Shown: positions 20,020-28,733, numbered from the stretch's first letter. The stretch: 36,206 nt of DNA from Catellatospora coxensis (GCF_016862635.1 NZ_BONI01000088.1:1-36206), one strand, 5' to 3'. Made by a program: numbers and translations. Notes: generated by a model not told the origin, from the sequence alone.

Positions 20020-20772
20020 ATGATCCGGCGGATTCTGGCGGTCGGCTACGGCGTGCTGGCCTACGCCGCGTTCCTGGCGGCGATCGTGTACACCATCGGC
20101 TTCCTGGCCAACACGCTGGTGCCCAAGGGCGTCGACGACGGCGTGGCCGGTCCGGCGTGGCTCGCCGTGGCCGTGGACGCCGGCCTGCTCGGCGTCTTCG
20201 CCGTCCAGCACAGCGTCATGGCCCGGCCGTGGTTCAAGCGGTGGTGGACCCGCTTCGTGCCGGCCGCCGTCGAGCGCAGCACGTTCGTGCTGCTGTCCAG
20301 CCTCGCCGTCGGCCTGCTGCTGTGGCAGTGGCGGCCGCTGACCGCGGAGGTCTGGTCGGTCGAGACAGCCTGGCTGCGGGTGCTGCTGTGGACGGTGTGC
20401 GGGCTGGGCTGGGGCGTGCTCGTGCTGAGCACCTTCCTCATCGGCCACTTCGACCTGTTCGGGCTGCGGCAGGTGCTGGCCCGTGCCCGGGACGCGGACT
20501 ACGCCGAGCCGGGGTTCCGGCAGCCGCTGCTCTACCGCGTCGTACGGCACCCGATCATGGTCGGTTTCATCATCGCCTTCTGGGCCACGCCGGACATGAC
20601 CGTCGGGCACCTGCTGTTCGCCGGGGCCGCCACCGGGTACATCCTGATCGCGGTGCGGTTCGAGGAGCACGACCTGCGTAGGAGCCTGGGCGAGCCGTAC
20701 GAGCGCTACGCCCGGCAGGTGCCCCGCTTCATTCCCCGGGCCCGGCCGGTGTCGGAGCGGGCGGAGGCCTGA
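20020..20772 (+). CDS. mddA: MddA-like membrane S-methyltransferase (NnrU/isoprenylcysteine methyltransferase fold)
   Basis: A 250-residue polytopic membrane protein with about five or six membrane segments. FAVQHSVMARPWFKRWWTRF, VERSTFVLLSSLAVGLLLWQ and the late RHPIMVGFIIAFWATP plus FEEHDLRRSLGEPYERYARQ are the landmarks of the methanethiol S-methyltransferase (MddA) and NnrU branch of the isoprenylcysteine carboxyl methyltransferase superfamily. MddA makes dimethyl sulfide from methanethiol with S-adenosylmethionine. Whether this copy uses methanethiol is inference; its pairing with a hydrolase-glycosyltransferase hints at a lipid or another small lipophilic substrate. The ATG follows GGGGAGG. 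It overlaps no neighbour; the next gene begins 2 bases after its stop. Confidence 0.75.
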   Translation: MIRRILAVGYGVLAYAAFLAAIVYTIGFLANTLVPKGVDDGVAGPAWLAVAVDAGLLGVFAVQHSVMARPWFKRWWTRFVPAAVERSTFVLLSSLAVGLLLWQWRPLTAEVWSVETAWLRVLLWTVCGLGWGVLVLSTFLIGHFDLFGLRQVLARARDADYAEPGFRQPLLYRVVRHPIMVGFIIAFWATPDMTVGHLLFAGAATGYILIAVRFEEHDLRRSLGEPYERYARQVPRFIPRARPVSERAEA

Positions 20773-20774
20773 CG

Positions 20775-22922
20775 GTGCGGGCACGGGAGGCGGACAAGGA
20801 GGGATTCGTCGAGCACGGCGGCGTGCGGATCCACTACGAGGTGTACGGCGACGGGGAGCCGACCGTCCTGCTCATGCCGACCTGGACGGTCATCGACAAG
20901 CGGTTCTGGAAGGCGCAGGTCCCCTACCTGGCCCGGCACCACCGCGTGGTCGTCTACGACGGGCCCGGCAACGGCCGGTCCGACCGCCCGCTCGACCCGG
21001 CCGCCTACCGGCAGGACAACCAGGTGGCGTACGCGCTGAAGGTCCTCGACGCCACCGGGACCGGCCGGGCGATCCCGGTGGCGCTGTCCATGGCCGCCAA
21101 CTGGGCGCTGGAACTCGCGGCGGACCATCCGGACCGGGTCCACGGCACCGTCCTGATCGGCCCGACCGTGCCCATCGCCGGTCCGCCGGACTCGGCCCGC
21201 TCCGCCCACAACCGCGTCGACGGTCCTGCTCCCGAGCTCGGGCCGTCGCAAGTCCCGGCTCTCGGCGGCGATCCGCCCGAGCACTGGCTGAAGTACAACC
21301 GCGAGTACTGGCTGGAGAACTACGACGACTTCCTGTGGTTCTTCATGGGCCAGTGCTTCAGCGAGCCGCACTCCACCAAGCAGATCGAGGACGCGGTCGG
21401 CTGGGGCCGGCAGACCTCGGGGGAGGTGCTCGTCGCCAAGAGCCACGCCCCCTGGCCGGACAACCGGACCCTGGCCGGCTGGTGCGAGCGCATCAAGAGC
21501 CCGGTCCTGCTGATCCACGGCGACGACGACCGGATCAGCCACGTCCACCGCAGCCGGGTCCTCGCCGAACTGACCGGCGGCGACCTGGTGGTCCTCGAAG
21601 GCGCGGGGCACATCCCGCTCGCCCGCGACCCGGTGAAGGTGAACCTGCTCGTCCACCAGTTCGCCGAGCGGTTCCGCGCGCCCGCCCCGCGGCGGCGGAC
21701 CTGGTCGCGGTTCGGGCACCGGCGCAAGCGGGTGCTCTACCTGTGCTCGCCGATCGGCCTGGGCCATGCCCGCCGTGATGCCGCCATCGCCGCGGAGTTG
21801 CGGCTGCGCCACCCCGACGTGCAGATCGACTGGCTGGCGCAGCATCCGGTGACGCGGGTGCTCGAACAGGCCGGGGAGCGGCTGCACCCGGCGAGCCGGT
21901 GGCTGGCCAACGAGTCCGCGCACATCGAGGGCGAGGCGGGCGAGCACGACCTGCACTGCTTCGAGGCGTTGCGCAGCATGGACGAGGTGCTGGTGGCCAA
22001 CTTCATGGTGTTCCACGACGTGGTGCGGGAGACCGCGTACGACCTGGTGGTCGGGGACGAGGCGTGGGACGTCGACCATTTCCTGCACGAGAACCCGGAG
22101 CTCAAACGGTTCGCGTACGCGTGGTTCACCGACTTCGTCGGCTTCCTGCCGATGCCCGACGGCGGGGCGCGGGAGGCGCTGGTCACGGCCGACTACAACG
22201 CCGAGATGATCGAGCACATCGCGCGGTATCCGCGGATCAGGGACCGGGCGATCTTCGTCGGCAACCCTGACGACGTGGTGGACGAGCGCTTCGGACCGGA
22301 TCTGCCGATGATCCGGGACTGGACCCGCGAGCACTACGACTTCGCCGGGTACGTCACCGGGTTCGATCCCGGCACGGTCGCCGATCGGGCGGCGCTGCGC
22401 GCCGAACTCGGGTACCGGCCGGACGAGCGGGTGTGCGTGGTGACCGTGGGCGGCTCCGGGGTCGGCCACCACCTGCTCCGCCGGGTCGTCGACTGCTACG
22501 AGGCGGCGGCCCGGCTCGTGCCGGGGCTGCGGATGCTGGTCGTGACCGGGCCGCGCATCGACCCGGCCTCGATCACCGCGCGGGCGGGCCTGGACGTGCG
22601 CGCCTACGTGCCGGACCTGCACCGGCACCTGGCCGCGAGCGATCTGGCGGTGGTGCAGGGCGGTCTGACCACGTGCATGGAGCTGGCCGCCGCCCGGCGT
22701 CCCTTCATCTACATCCCGCTGCGCCACCACTTCGAGCAGAACTTCCACGTGGCACACCGGCTCGACCGGTACGGCGCCGGGCGTCGGCTCGACTACGACG
22801 ACCTGACGCCGGATGTCCTCGCGCGGGCCGTCGCGGACGAGATAGGACGGGAGGTCGCCTACCGGCCGGTGGAGAGCGACGGCGCGGCACGGGCGGCGGA
22901 GATGCTGTCCGAGCTGCTCTGA
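20775..22922 (+). CDS. Alpha/beta-hydrolase - GT-B glycosyltransferase fusion
   Basis: A 715-residue two-enzyme protein. Residues 1 to about 300 are an alpha/beta hydrolase with nucleophile S105 in VALSMAANWA (ALSMA instead of GxSxG), an acid in HGDDDRIS (about D250) and H279 in GAGHIPLA. Residues about 315-715 are a MurG/UGT-type GT-B glycosyltransferase. It opens with YLCSPIGLGHARRDAAIAAE, has VVTVGGSGVGHHLL, and carries the nucleotide-sugar site VQGGLTTCMELAAARRPFIY with PLRHHFEQNF. The GTG start at 20775 has GGAGG in the end of the upstream gene. The fusion suggests that one compound is both hydrolysed and glycosylated. The degenerate serine elbow may reduce or alter esterase activity. 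TetR control through the upstream operators probably covers this gene too. Confidence 0.85.
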   Translation: MRAREADKEGFVEHGGVRIHYEVYGDGEPTVLLMPTWTVIDKRFWKAQVPYLARHHRVVVYDGPGNGRSDRPLDPAAYRQDNQVAYALKVLDATGTGRAIPVALSMAANWALELAADHPDRVHGTVLIGPTVPIAGPPDSARSAHNRVDGPAPELGPSQVPALGGDPPEHWLKYNREYWLENYDDFLWFFMGQCFSEPHSTKQIEDAVGWGRQTSGEVLVAKSHAPWPDNRTLAGWCERIKSPVLLIHGDDDRISHVHRSRVLAELTGGDLVVLEGAGHIPLARDPVKVNLLVHQFAERFRAPAPRRRTWSRFGHRRKRVLYLCSPIGLGHARRDAAIAAELRLRHPDVQIDWLAQHPVTRVLEQAGERLHPASRWLANESAHIEGEAGEHDLHCFEALRSMDEVLVANFMVFHDVVRETAYDLVVGDEAWDVDHFLHENPELKRFAYAWFTDFVGFLPMPDGGAREALVTADYNAEMIEHIARYPRIRDRAIFVGNPDDVVDERFGPDLPMIRDWTREHYDFAGYVTGFDPGTVADRAALRAELGYRPDERVCVVTVGGSGVGHHLLRRVVDCYEAAARLVPGLRMLVVTGPRIDPASITARAGLDVRAYVPDLHRHLAASDLAVVQGGLTTCMELAAARRPFIYIPLRHHFEQNFHVAHRLDRYGAGRRLDYDDLTPDVLARAVADEIGREVAYRPVESDGAARAAEMLSELL

Positions 22923-22933
22923 CCAGCTGACGC

Positions 22934-23410
22934 CTAGTCCAGCGGGCCGTCGCCCTGGCCGTCGGGGTCGTCCACGATGTGCATCGCGGCCTCCTCGGCG
23001 CTCGCGCCGCCGCCGTCGATGCCCACGTCCCACGCCACCGAGTCGGGCTGGTCGTCCTCGCCGAAGCCCTGGTCGTCGGCGACCAGCCGGCCCGCTCGCG
23101 GCTCGCGGTCGTAGCCGCGCCGGATCAGCTCGTCCTCGTCCTCGTCGACGGGGTCCGCGTACGGGTCGATGTCCGGCTCCTCCTCGGCGAGGTGCTGGTC
23201 GAGGGACTCCCCGGCCAGCGCCTCGGCCGGTGTCGTGCCGAAGCGGTTGGCCCCGGACCAGCGGTCGGTGGCGACCACGCCCGTGTCGAGGGGGTCGGTG
23301 ACCGGATCGCCGTCGAGCGTGTCGGAGGCGTCGAGCACGCCCTCGTCCTCGATCTCGTCCCACTGGCCGACGCCGTCGATGCTGTCGCCCTGCCCGCCGT
23401 CCTGGCTCAT
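22934..23410 (-). CDS. DUF5709 family protein
   Basis: A 158-residue, strongly acidic protein of the actinobacterial DUF5709 family. Visible motifs are GVLDASDTLDGDPVTDPLDTG near the start, RFGTTPAEALAGESLDQHLA in the middle, and the conserved ending AEEAAMHIVDDP. The function is unknown; the protein looks mostly disordered and soluble. The ATG at 23410 has GGAGGAG. It converges on the fusion gene with an 11-base gap. Confidence 0.85.
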   Translation of the reverse strand: MSQDGGQGDSIDGVGQWDEIEDEGVLDASDTLDGDPVTDPLDTGVVATDRWSGANRFGTTPAEALAGESLDQHLAEEEPDIDPYADPVDEDEDELIRRGYDREPRAGRLVADDQGFGEDDQPDSVAWDVGIDGGGASAEEAAMHIVDDPDGQGDGPLD

Positions 23411-23450
23411 GGCTCCTCCCGGTCCGACCTGATATCGCCGGTAAAAGGCG

Positions 23451-23482
23451 AGTATATCTCGGCGGGTCCGGTTCCGAACCGG
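23451..23482 (-). promoter_or_regulatory. Promoter region with palindrome upstream of the DUF5709 gene
   Basis: The minus strand has TATACT at 23451-23456 as a -10 box. Just upstream is CCGGTTC-C-GAACCGG (23468-23482), a perfect palindrome with 7-bp arms covering the -35 position. It suggests repressor or activator control. The leader is about 35 nt. Confidence 0.45.
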
Positions 23483-23571
23483 TGACGGTTCCGATCCCGG
23501 GTGTTCGGGCGTCCGGCTGCGGCACTTGTCGCAGGTGGTGAGTGAGGTAGATCGTACGCAGAAATGCCGAA

Positions 23572-23634
23572 GCCGGGCCGGGTCCGTGCCGGCCACACCC
23601 CTCAGGGGGGACTCGTCACACGTGCCGGCCCGGC
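23572..23634 (-). repeat. GC-rich inverted repeat after the DUF6223 gene
   Basis: GCCGGGCCGG (23572-23581) and CCGGCCCGGC (23625-23634) are perfect 10-bp arms separated by 43 nt, with a small CCCCT/AGGGG stem inside. It may end the DUF6223 transcript, whose stop is at 23644. Confidence 0.4.
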
Positions 23635-23643
23635 GTCGGGCGG

Positions 23644-24075
23644 TCAGCCGATGCGGCGGGTGCGGCGCAGGGCCAGTCCGCCGAGGACGGTGGCGATCAG
23701 GCCCACGATCAGGGCGACGTACGCCCCGCCGCGCCCGTTGCCGGTGCCGATGCCGCTGTCGGAGGTCGCCACGACCAGCGCGCCGAGCGCGAGGCCGAGC
23801 AGCCCCGCGGCGAGGGCGACGGTCGCGCCGAGCCGCCCGTTGCCGGTGCCGAACCGGCCGGTGGGCCGGGCCAGCGCCAGCCAGCCGATGATCACGCCGG
23901 CCAGTCCGATGAGGGCTCCCGCGCTGGCTCCGAGCCGCCCGGCGCTCATCGTGTAGACGCTGGCGGCCGACGGGGCCGCGGCGGCCGGTGCGGCGAGCCC
24001 GAACCCGCCGAGCAGGGCGGCCGCGGCCGCGGCGACGGCGGATCGGGCTGCCGTGCGGGCTGCTGGTGCGATCAT
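23644..24075 (-). CDS. DUF6223 family membrane protein
   Basis: A 143-residue protein with an N-terminal signal or first membrane segment (ARSAVAAAAAALLGGFGLAA) and three further hydrophobic segments. The segments are joined by the repeated GTGNGR motif (RFGTGNGRLGATVALAAGLL, then GIGTGNGRGGAYVALIVGLI). This matches the DUF6223 family of actinobacterial membrane proteins. The function is unknown. The ATG at 24075 follows AAGGAG. Confidence 0.8.
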   Translation of the reverse strand: MIAPAARTAARSAVAAAAAALLGGFGLAAPAAAAPSAASVYTMSAGRLGASAGALIGLAGVIIGWLALARPTGRFGTGNGRLGATVALAAGLLGLALGALVVATSDSGIGTGNGRGGAYVALIVGLIATVLGGLALRRTRRIG

Positions 24076-24292
24076 GTTCCGCTCCTTGTCAGTACGTCTC
24101 GTTGCCGAGAGGGGATGTCACCTGAGCATGTCGCCGGGCGCACCGCCGGGCGTCCCGCAGACGCGGGCACTTCACGCTGCCGCCGCCGGCGCAGGCGGCT
24201 GCCGCGGCCGCCGTAGCCGCCGGGGGAGTACTGCGGCTGCGGTATGCGGCCGCTCGTTCGTGCGCAGGAGTCGGCCCGCGTCCCGGTCCGGT

Positions 24293-24298
24293 TAGAGT
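24293..24298 (+). promoter_or_regulatory. -10 box of leaderless two-component operon
   Basis: TAGAGT followed by 7 nt and the GTG at 24306. There is no ribosome binding site between them. No good -35 box. Confidence 0.5.
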
Positions 24299-24305
24299 TC
24301 GGCGG

Positions 24306-25436
24306 GTGAGCAGGCGATGGCCCGGTGTTCCGGCCGGGGTGACGGATGCGGCGATCGCCGTCGGCGTGGCGGCGACGCTGCTGGTCGCCGGGCTGTCCGG
24401 GGAGCATCCCGGCACGGATGCCGGCCTGCTCGGGTACGCGCTGCTGGTGGCCGGGGGTCTGGCGCTGGTCGCGCGCCGCCGGGCTCCGGTCGCCGTGCTG
24501 GTGGTCACCGGGCTGTGCGCGGTGGGCCACCAGGCGCTCGGCTTCGACGTGCCCGCGGTCGCGTTCCTGTTCGCGGTGTACGCCGCGGTACGCGCCGGGC
24601 ACCGCGCTGTCACGGTGGCGGCGGCGGTGACGATGCTCGTCGCGCTGCCGCTGGCGGCCCTGGCGCTGTCGCCGGACCTGCCCGTGGGGGAGGCGCTCGC
24701 CCGGTCGCGGGGTGCGCTCGAAATAGCGTGGCTGGTGGCGGCCGGTGCGGCCGGGGAGGCGCTGCGGCAGGCCGAGCGGCGGGCCGACGAGGCCGAGCGC
24801 ACCCGGGAGGAGACGGCGCGGCGGCGGGCCGACGAGGAGCGGCTGCACCTCGCGCGGGAGCTGCACGATTCGCTCACCCACCAGATCTCGGTGATCAAGG
24901 TGCAGGCCGCGGTCGCCGTGCACCTGGCCCGCAAGCGGGGCGAGCAGGTGCCCGAGGCCCTGCTGGCGATCGAGCAGGCCGGCCGCGAGGCGTCCCGGGA
25001 GCTGCGGGCGACCCTGCAGGCGCTGCGCGACGACGGCAGCACGCCGCCGCGCGGGCTCGACGACGTGCCGGAACTGGTGGCTCGGGCCCGTACGTCCGGT
25101 CTGGACGCGACGCTGACGATCGCGGGGAGCCGCCGCGACGTGCCGGCGGCGGTGGACCGGACCGCGTACCGGATCGTGCAGGAGTCGCTGACCAACGTCG
25201 CCCGCCATGCCGCCGCGCTGACGGCTTCGGTGCGCATCGACTACCGCCCGGACGCCCTCGCGATCCGGGTCGACGACGACGGCGGGGCCGCGCCGGGCGG
25301 CGCGGCGATCCCCGGGGTCGGGCTGCTCGGGATGCGCGAGCGGGTCACGGCGCTCGGCGGACGGCTGCGAGCGGAGCCGCGCGGCGGGGGCGGGTTCACG
25401 GTCGAGGCCGAGCTGCCCGTGGAGCAGGCGTCGTGA
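24306..25436 (+). CDS. NarL-type sensor histidine kinase
   Basis: A 376-residue membrane kinase. The N-terminal 145 residues hold four to five membrane helices with hardly any extracellular loop, so the signal is probably sensed in or at the membrane. A coiled coil (QAERRADEAERTREETARRR) leads into the HisKA_3 domain with phospho-acceptor H187 in RELHDSLTHQIS. The ATPase domain follows with N box YRIVQESLTNVARHA, RVDDDGG and GVGLLGMRERV. The GTG start is supported by the -10 box exactly 7 nt upstream. Its stop overlaps the regulator start as GTGA, so the two are coupled. Confidence 0.92.
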   Translation: MSRRWPGVPAGVTDAAIAVGVAATLLVAGLSGEHPGTDAGLLGYALLVAGGLALVARRRAPVAVLVVTGLCAVGHQALGFDVPAVAFLFAVYAAVRAGHRAVTVAAAVTMLVALPLAALALSPDLPVGEALARSRGALEIAWLVAAGAAGEALRQAERRADEAERTREETARRRADEERLHLARELHDSLTHQISVIKVQAAVAVHLARKRGEQVPEALLAIEQAGREASRELRATLQALRDDGSTPPRGLDDVPELVARARTSGLDATLTIAGSRRDVPAAVDRTAYRIVQESLTNVARHAAALTASVRIDYRPDALAIRVDDDGGAAPGGAAIPGVGLLGMRERVTALGGRLRAEPRGGGGFTVEAELPVEQAS

Positions 25437-26095
25437 TCCGGGTGGTGCTGGTCGACGACCAGCCGCTGATCCGCAGCGGGTTCCGGGCGCTGCTGGACGC
25501 CGAGGACGACGTCGCGGTGGTGGCCGAGGCCGGCAACGGCGAGGAGGGCCTGCACGCGGTCCGGGCGCACCTGCCCGACGTGGTGCTGATCGACGTGCAG
25601 ATGCCGGTCGTCGACGGGATCGAGGCGACCCGGCGCATCGCGGCGGACCCGGCCTTGGCGGGGGTGCACGTCGTGATCCTCACCAACTACGGCCTCGACG
25701 AGTACGTCTTCCACGCGCTGCGGGCCGGCGCGGCCGGGTTCCTGGTCAAGGACATCGAGCCGGAGGACTTCCTGCACGCCGTGCGCGTCGCGGCGCGCGG
25801 TGACGCCCTGCTGGCACCGTCGATCACCCGCAGGCTCATCGACCGGTACGTCACCGCGCCGCCGCCCCCGGCCGCCGGCGCGGACCTGAAGTGGCTGACC
25901 AACCGCGAGCGCGAGGCCGTCACGCTGGTGGCGCAGGGGCTGTCCAACGAGCAGATCGCCGAGCGGCTGGTGATCAGCCCGATGACCGCGAAGACCCACG
26001 TCAACCGGGCCATGGTGAAACTCCACGCCCGCGACCGCGCCCAGCTGGTGGTGTTCGCGTACGAGTCCGGGTTGGTGGCTCCGCGCGACCGCTGA
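25433..26095 (+). CDS. NarL/LuxR-type response regulator
   Basis: A 220-residue regulator, partner of the kinase before it. The receiver domain has the acidic pair D8-D9 in VLVDDQPL, phospho-acceptor D54 in LIDVQMP, T84 in ILTNYG and K106 in FLVKD. The C-terminal LuxR helix-turn-helix is LTNREREAVTLVAQGLSNEQ, IAERLVISPMTAKTHVNRAM. A proline-rich linker separates the domains. The GTG start overlaps the kinase stop. The targets are unknown; the convergent peptidase genes and the DUF6223 gene upstream are candidates. Confidence 0.93.
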   Translation: MIRVVLVDDQPLIRSGFRALLDAEDDVAVVAEAGNGEEGLHAVRAHLPDVVLIDVQMPVVDGIEATRRIAADPALAGVHVVILTNYGLDEYVFHALRAGAAGFLVKDIEPEDFLHAVRVAARGDALLAPSITRRLIDRYVTAPPPPAAGADLKWLTNREREAVTLVAQGLSNEQIAERLVISPMTAKTHVNRAMVKLHARDRAQLVVFAYESGLVAPRDR

Positions 26096-26106
26096 CCTGT
26101 GGAGCT

Positions 26107-27786
26107 CTACCAGCGGCCGAGCTTCAGCCGGTTGATGCCGAGCAGCGACGCCCAGATCGTGCCGGCGGCCGACAGCAGCAGCATGCTCAGGATGATCTGC
26201 TCGCTCAGCTCGCCGTCGCGCGGCGTCCAGGCGTTGGCCATGCTGATGAAACGCCAGATCAGCAGCCCGGTCAGCGGCGTGACGACGGCGAAGGTGATCT
26301 TCCGGGCGGGCCAGCGTGCCGAGCTGCGCTGCTGCGCCTGCGGCTGCGGGATGCGGTCGGGGCTGCGCGCCGGCATCGGCACGGTGAGGCTGTCCGGCAC
26401 GCCCCGGTCCAGGGCGGCCAGGGCCGGGGCGTCGACGTCGTACAGGGTCGGCTCGATCGTGACGACGATGCCGTCCTTGCCGATGAACGCGCTAGCTCCG
26501 TCGGGCCAGCGCAGCCGCGCCGCGCAGTCGGCGAAGCGCACGGTCAGCGCCTGGCCGGACTTGTCCACGACCGACACGCCGTCGGCGGCGATGACCAGGG
26601 CGGTGTCACCGCCGCCGCGGGCCGGGTGCCGCCGGCCGGTCACCGCGGACTCGGACGTCGCCGGGGCGCACACGAAACCGGACGTCTCGGCGATGACACC
26701 GTAGGGCACCTGCAGCAGCGCGTTCGCGTACGCGTCGGCGGCCACCGCGGCCATGTCCGCGACGGTCACCTCGCGTACGCGGGCGGCGTTCTCGGCGGCC
26801 GTCCGGACGGGTCGGCCGGTGAGCAGGTCGAGGGCGACCGCGGGCAGCCGGGCCTTGTCGTAGTCGGGGTGGTCGACGCCCGCCAGGGCCATGGTCCGCA
26901 CGGCCTCCAGCTCCTGTGCGTCGATGCCGGACTTCGCGAGCTGCTTGAACACGTCGACGAAGCCGTTGAACGCGGCCGAGTGCTTCTCGGGCAGCGCGTC
27001 GACGTACGCGGTGAGGACCGCCATGCCGTCGCCGCGAGGCGAGTAGTCGGTGCTGGCGGTGTAGCTGACCCCGGCGTCCAGGCGCAGCTCCCGGTAGAGG
27101 GCGCGTTCCAGCACGGCGGAGTAGAGCTGCGCGGCGACGCTGCGCGGCACCACCGTGTCCAGCACGATTCCGGCGGCGTCGGCGTGGAAGTACGCCGGGG
27201 TGCCGCGCAGCGCGGACGTGGGCTCCGGCACCGGCCGGCGGGTTCCGGCGGGCAGGCTCAGGCGCAGCTCGGCGGGGATCTCCTCGCCGGACAGCCACAG
27301 CACGGCGTTGTCGCGGGTGAAGTTGGCGGAGGTCCAGCCGCGCAGGTCGTCGGCGCTCGCCCGGTACACGCCGAACTCGTTGTAGGTGAGCAGGCCGTAA
27401 CCCTGCGCGCCGTAGCGCCAGACGGGCAGGCTGCCGTTGACGCCGCCGCCGCGCCCGGACGCCTCCGTGCGCAGGATCTCCTTCTCGACGCCGAGCCGCT
27501 CCAGCGGCAGGTCGGCCAGGGAGGCGCAGAGCTTGTCGAAGAACGCGACGACCTCGGCGGCGGTGCCCCCGGTGTAGAAGTGGGTGACGATCGCGCCGAC
27601 GCTGGCGTTGGCGTGGTGGTCCATCAGCCCGTGGCGGTGCATCGCCAGGTGCTCGACCAGGTGCGTGATGCCGGCCAGCGGCAGCGGCTCGTCGGCGCGG
27701 CCGACCCGGAACATCAGGCCCGCGCGCAGCGGTCCGGACGCTTCGACGAACAGGACCGGCACGCCGTCGATCTGGTGCTCGATCAT
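26107..27786 (-). CDS. M16-family zinc metallopeptidase with C-terminal membrane anchor
   Basis: A 559-residue protein. The M16 (insulinase/pitrilysin) zinc motif HLVEH is intact at 42-46. The third ligand is probably in VEKEILRTE near residue 103, closer than the usual spacing of about 76. The fold continues through the typical SYTASTDYSPRGDGMAVLTA and FKQLAKSGIDAQELEAVR regions. About 430 onward is a different, strand-rich segment, then two membrane helices (FAVVTPLTGLLIWRFIS and QIILSMLLLSAAGTIWASLL). M16 members act on short peptides or in RiPP maturation, usually as a pair of subunits; here only one chain is present, and it is tail-anchored. Its ATG overlaps the stop of the helical-protein gene as ATGA. 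Confidence 0.8.
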   Translation of the reverse strand: MIEHQIDGVPVLFVEASGPLRAGLMFRVGRADEPLPLAGITHLVEHLAMHRHGLMDHHANASVGAIVTHFYTGGTAAEVVAFFDKLCASLADLPLERLGVEKEILRTEASGRGGGVNGSLPVWRYGAQGYGLLTYNEFGVYRASADDLRGWTSANFTRDNAVLWLSGEEIPAELRLSLPAGTRRPVPEPTSALRGTPAYFHADAAGIVLDTVVPRSVAAQLYSAVLERALYRELRLDAGVSYTASTDYSPRGDGMAVLTAYVDALPEKHSAAFNGFVDVFKQLAKSGIDAQELEAVRTMALAGVDHPDYDKARLPAVALDLLTGRPVRTAAENAARVREVTVADMAAVAADAYANALLQVPYGVIAETSGFVCAPATSESAVTGRRHPARGGGDTALVIAADGVSVVDKSGQALTVRFADCAARLRWPDGASAFIGKDGIVVTIEPTLYDVDAPALAALDRGVPDSLTVPMPARSPDRIPQPQAQQRSSARWPARKITFAVVTPLTGLLIWRFISMANAWTPRDGELSEQIILSMLLLSAAGTIWASLLGINRLKLGRW

Positions 27787-28733
27787 CGGGCGCCGCCCAT
27801 CCCGCGCAGGATGCGGCGCACCGATGCGAACTCGTCCTTGTCGAACCAGGGGTAGGAATCGGTGACCCTGTCGCCCAGCGCCGCCATGCGCTCGGCCGCG
27901 CCCGCGTAATCGCCGGCGTGCCACAGGACGAACGCGAAGCACGCCTCGGCCTGGACCCAGCCGTGCACCGGGCGGTGGTCCGGGTGCCCGACCGAGCGGG
28001 CCACCGCGTCCTGGATCTCCGCGAGGACCGGGGGCTGCCGCAGGTAGTGGAGGTTTCCTTCGTGGTACGCGTGCTCCAGGTGCGCTTCGGCGACCACCGC
28101 GGCGTTGAGCGAGCCGGCCGGGGCGTTGTCGGCGCACGCGCGTGCGAAGGCGTGCAGCCTTTCCAGGGAGCCGCCCCATTTCGGGCACAGCTGCTGGAGG
28201 TGGTTCGACTGGGCGGCGACCGGGTTGGCCCGCGCCTTGGCGGCGCGCTCGTAGCGCCGGTTCGCCTCGTCCAGGCCCATGCTCAGGCCGCGCGCGGTCT
28301 TCAGCCGCGACGTCCACGCCGCCACGTCGCCCGGGTTCTCCGCGGTGACGTCGCCCAGCACCTGCTCGGCCTCCAGCAGGATCTTGTGGAACTCCCGGAA
28401 CTGCCTGTCGCTGGTCACGTCCGCCCGGCCCGCGCCGCGGGCGTCCCACGCCATGATGACCAGCCGTGCGCCCAGCAGGGAGCCGGCGAGGGTGGACGAC
28501 GCCGGCCCGCCGCCGGCGGTCCGCAGGAACTTCTCCACGCCCCGGGTCTCCGCGACCAGGTAGGTCGCCACCGTCGGGTCGTTGTGCTCCGGCAGGCGCT
28601 CGAAGTACGCGACCACGGCCGGCCAGTCCTTGGCCCGCAGCGCGGCCCGCAGCGGCGCGAGGTCGGGGTAGTGGTGGACCCGGTCGTGGTGGCTGGACTT
28701 GCCCAGCAGGGCGGACAGATTCGGCAACGGCAC
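27783..28733 (-). CDS. Helical hypothetical protein coupled to the M16 peptidase
   Basis: A 316-residue soluble protein of no family I can name with certainty. It is made of helix pairs resembling TPR-like repeats (HHYPDLAPLRAALRAKDWPA, VAYFERLPEHNDPTVATYLV, YAGAAERMAALGDR). The start is rich in histidine (KSSHHDRVHHYPD). It probably acts as a scaffold or adaptor for the peptidase, because its stop overlaps that gene's start. The GTG at 28733 is supported by a TAGGAT box exactly 7 nt upstream and no ribosome site, indicating a leaderless operon mRNA. Confidence 0.7.
   Translation of the reverse strand: MPLPNLSALLGKSSHHDRVHHYPDLAPLRAALRAKDWPAVVAYFERLPEHNDPTVATYLVAETRGVEKFLRTAGGGPASSTLAGSLLGARLVIMAWDARGAGRADVTSDRQFREFHKILLEAEQVLGDVTAENPGDVAAWTSRLKTARGLSMGLDEANRRYERAAKARANPVAAQSNHLQQLCPKWGGSLERLHAFARACADNAPAGSLNAAVVAEAHLEHAYHEGNLHYLRQPPVLAEIQDAVARSVGHPDHRPVHGWVQAEACFAFVLWHAGDYAGAAERMAALGDRVTDSYPWFDKDEFASVRRILRGMGGAR

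Noticed and set aside
20706-23525. 939-residue minus-strand open frame
   Set aside because: It lies opposite the hydrolase-glycosyltransferase gene and has arginine/valine-rich low-complexity content with no motif.
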